From contig FR884099.1 in NCBI GenBank assembly GCA_000435975.1, positions 1 to 7,859 of the forward strand: a stretch of 7,859 bases of DNA, given 5' to 3'. Below the pieces are notes generated by a model, which saw nothing but the letters and a program-made list of their open reading frames with translations, ran no database searches and had not been told where the DNA came from. Origin of the DNA: Oscillibacter sp. CAG:241 (lineage in GTDB: Bacteria > Bacillota > Clostridia > Oscillospirales > Oscillospiraceae). Below, in pieces: positions 6,084 to 7,859 of this stretch (its first letter is position 1; each line of letters opens with the position of its first letter). Both the position numbers and the translations under genes were made by a program.

Positions 6084-6113
6084 AGCTTTTTCTCGCTGCG
6101 GTCATTTATGTGC

Positions 6114-6131
6114 ACAATACATATTGGACAA
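6114..6131. repeat. 18-bp repeat, copy 1 (left of metK)
   Basis: ACAATACATATTGGACAA, repeated with 17 of 18 matches at 7832-7849 on the same strand. Both copies are followed by a purine-rich A-run. The core CAATACATATTG is an imperfect palindrome. It lies between the tRNA copy B and the metK terminator. Confidence 0.7.
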
Positions 6132-6135
6132 GTGA

Positions 6136-6220
6136 ATAAAAAGCTATGAGGGATATGGTCTCATGTGATAAAGCTGAGCTGCCGCACCAGCTTATCCGGA
6201 AACGAGACCATATCCCTCAT
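6136..6220 (-). terminator. metK terminator with a 17-bp perfect stem
   Basis: ATGAGGGATATGGTCTC (6146-6162) and its exact complement (6204-6220) enclose a 41-base region that can fold further through GATAAAGCT and AGCTTATC. On the - strand the stem is followed by AGCTTTTTATTC, a good T-tract, about 100 bases after the metK stop. The long loop is unusual for a terminator. Confidence 0.6.
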
Positions 6221-6315
6221 GGCCAAGAGAAAAACACGGGACATGGCCTATCAGCGATCCCTGATGAAGAACACGGGGAATTACGGCTTCGGGTTCGCCA
6301 GCCTGTTTATCCCGA
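6221..6315. other. Spacer between metK and its terminator
   Basis: This is 95 bases of metK 3' untranslated DNA. A + strand frame from ATG 6219 (MAKRKTRDMAYQRSLMKN, then GNYGFGFASLFIPIIL) is strikingly protein-like, but it runs into metK on the opposite strand, ends at 6374 and has no ribosome binding site. I do not call it a gene; it may be a remnant. Confidence 0.35.
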
Positions 6316-7503
<1,188 letters not shown>

Positions 7504-7561
7504 GATTTTCGTGCTCCTTTATGAATAGATTTTTCAGAATCCCCCACCGACCCGGAGCATG

Positions 7562-7597
7562 AAAAAACACGCTCCGCCATTCGACGGATCGTGCGTG
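7562..7597 (-). terminator. Riboswitch-controlled terminator ahead of metK
   Basis: On the - strand CACGC...TCCG pairs with CGGA...GCGTG (7568-7597, with a 4-base bulge), followed by TTTTTT at 7562-7567. The 5' side overlaps ATCCGTCGAA (7580-7589), which can instead pair with TTCGACAGAT (7611-7620). That alternative pairing is the antiterminator and it shares bases with the closing strand of the aptamer, so the two folds exclude each other. Confidence 0.88.
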
Positions 7598-7606
7598 AAA
7601 ATTGCT

Positions 7607-7731
7607 CCTCATCTGTCGAAGGACGAACGCGGGGATATCACTTCCGCGCTCAGCATACGTCGGATTTGGCACCTTGCCTTGCAGGTTGCCGTGGTTTCAT
7701 CGGGCCGATCCCTCAACCACTCTTGATAAGG
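7607..7731 (-). promoter_or_regulatory. SAM-I (S-box) riboswitch aptamer
   Basis: The - strand leader has the conserved S-box features in order: CCTTATC for P1; AAGAG; GTGGTT...AACCAC for P2 (7691-7720) with the kink-turn GAGGGA and GGCCCGATGAAACC; GGCAACC...AGGTGCC for P3, followed by AAATCC; P4 (GACG and CGCGG paired with CCGCG and CGTC); and GATGAGG closing P1 (7607-7613). When SAM binds, P1 forms, the antiterminator is lost and transcription stops before metK. The downstream gene, SAM synthetase, fits the ligand. Confidence 0.96.
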
Positions 7732-7762
7732 TATGAACTTGTGGGGTGCTCTGTAATTTCTT

Positions 7763-7791
7763 ATATTAGCAGAAGTGATTGTCTTTGTCAA
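7763..7791 (-). promoter_or_regulatory. metK promoter
   Basis: TTGACA (plus 7786-7791), a 17-base spacer and TAATAT (7763-7768) on the - strand. The expected start near 7756 gives a leader of about 250 bases that contains the whole riboswitch. The -35 is perfect and the -10 matches 4 of 6. Confidence 0.8.
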
Positions 7792-7831
7792 TAGGGAAAA
7801 CGCGCAATGCGCCTCAGACGGGTGTAGGACT

Positions 7832-7849
7832 ACAATACATGTTGGACAA
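7832..7849. repeat. 18-bp repeat, copy 2 (right of metK)
   Basis: ACAATACATGTTGGACAA, one mismatch from 6114-6131 and in the same orientation, also followed by a purine and A-rich run up to the window end. It lies about 40 bases upstream of the metK -35. The rest of 7792-7859 holds nothing I can name apart from a short GCGCAATGCGC palindrome at 7802-7812. Confidence 0.7.
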
Positions 7850-7859
7850 TCGAAGAAAA

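Larger units (their letters stand above)
6001..6112. repeat. Direct repeat copy B: promoter and tRNA 5' half
   Basis: This is the second copy of the repeat described at 5778-5888. It is the copy joined to the metK side of the window, so it is the likelier original chromosomal half of the tRNA locus. Its left edge (6001) is the anticodon loop, which would be the crossover region if a recombinase made the duplication. Confidence 0.9.

Noticed and set aside
5739..6149. + strand open frames across the tRNA repeats
   Set aside because: They run antisense through the tRNA gene, its truncated copy and their promoters; similar peptides in two places merely reflect the DNA duplication.
7802..7812. 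GCGCAATGCGC palindrome as a terminator for a gene to the right
   Set aside because: The stem is only 4 bp with a 3-base loop and the T-run is weak; no gene is visible at the edge.

Overview
The window looks like a junction between chromosome and integrated mobile DNA in a low-identity-to-model Firmicute, most likely a gut Clostridia of the Oscillospiraceae/Ruminococcaceae type. The reasons are a SAM-I (S-box) riboswitch ahead of metK, SigA-type TTGACA/TATAAT promoters, strong AAGGAGG-like ribosome binding sites, and tandem phage-type integrases of a style common in those genomes. The lineage is inference; the sequence gives no 16S or other marker.

Layout, left to right. Bases 1-227 hold no gene I can support. 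Bases 228-2896 carry two overlapping + strand tyrosine recombinases that are clearly paralogous. The second has an extra copy of the N-terminal arm-binding module fused to its C-terminus. A bidirectional terminator (2900-2935) separates them from three AT-richer genes on the - strand, in transcription order: an uncharacterised 254-aa protein (4828-5592) behind a perfect consensus promoter, a fused XRE repressor/ImmA-IrrE metalloprotease (3572-4723), and a small protein with a zinc-finger-like CxCG...C pattern (2973-3527).

Bases 5593-6315 are non-coding and rich in structure. There is an intact tRNA-Pro(UGG) gene on the - strand (5740-5815) with its own promoter and terminator. A second copy of the promoter plus exactly the first 38 nt of the tRNA (ending at the anticodon loop) lies 223 bp upstream of it. 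Between the copies are TGTGGTCA repeats and a hairpin that look like recombinase arm-site remnants. This is what a tyrosine-recombinase att site using the anticodon loop would leave behind, so the tRNA is probably the right-hand boundary of the mobile region.

The right part is ordinary chromosome: metK (6316-7503, - strand), with a terminator downstream and a complete SAM-I riboswitch (promoter, aptamer, antiterminator, terminator) upstream. An 18-bp near-identical repeat occurs on both sides of metK.

How the parts may work together: the recombinase pair would move the element, the XRE/ImmA-like protein and its upstream partner would control it or act as an immunity or toxin-antitoxin-like cassette, and the tRNA would be the target site. 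The recombinase, metK, riboswitch and tRNA calls are firm; the element boundaries and the role of the three-gene cassette are inference.
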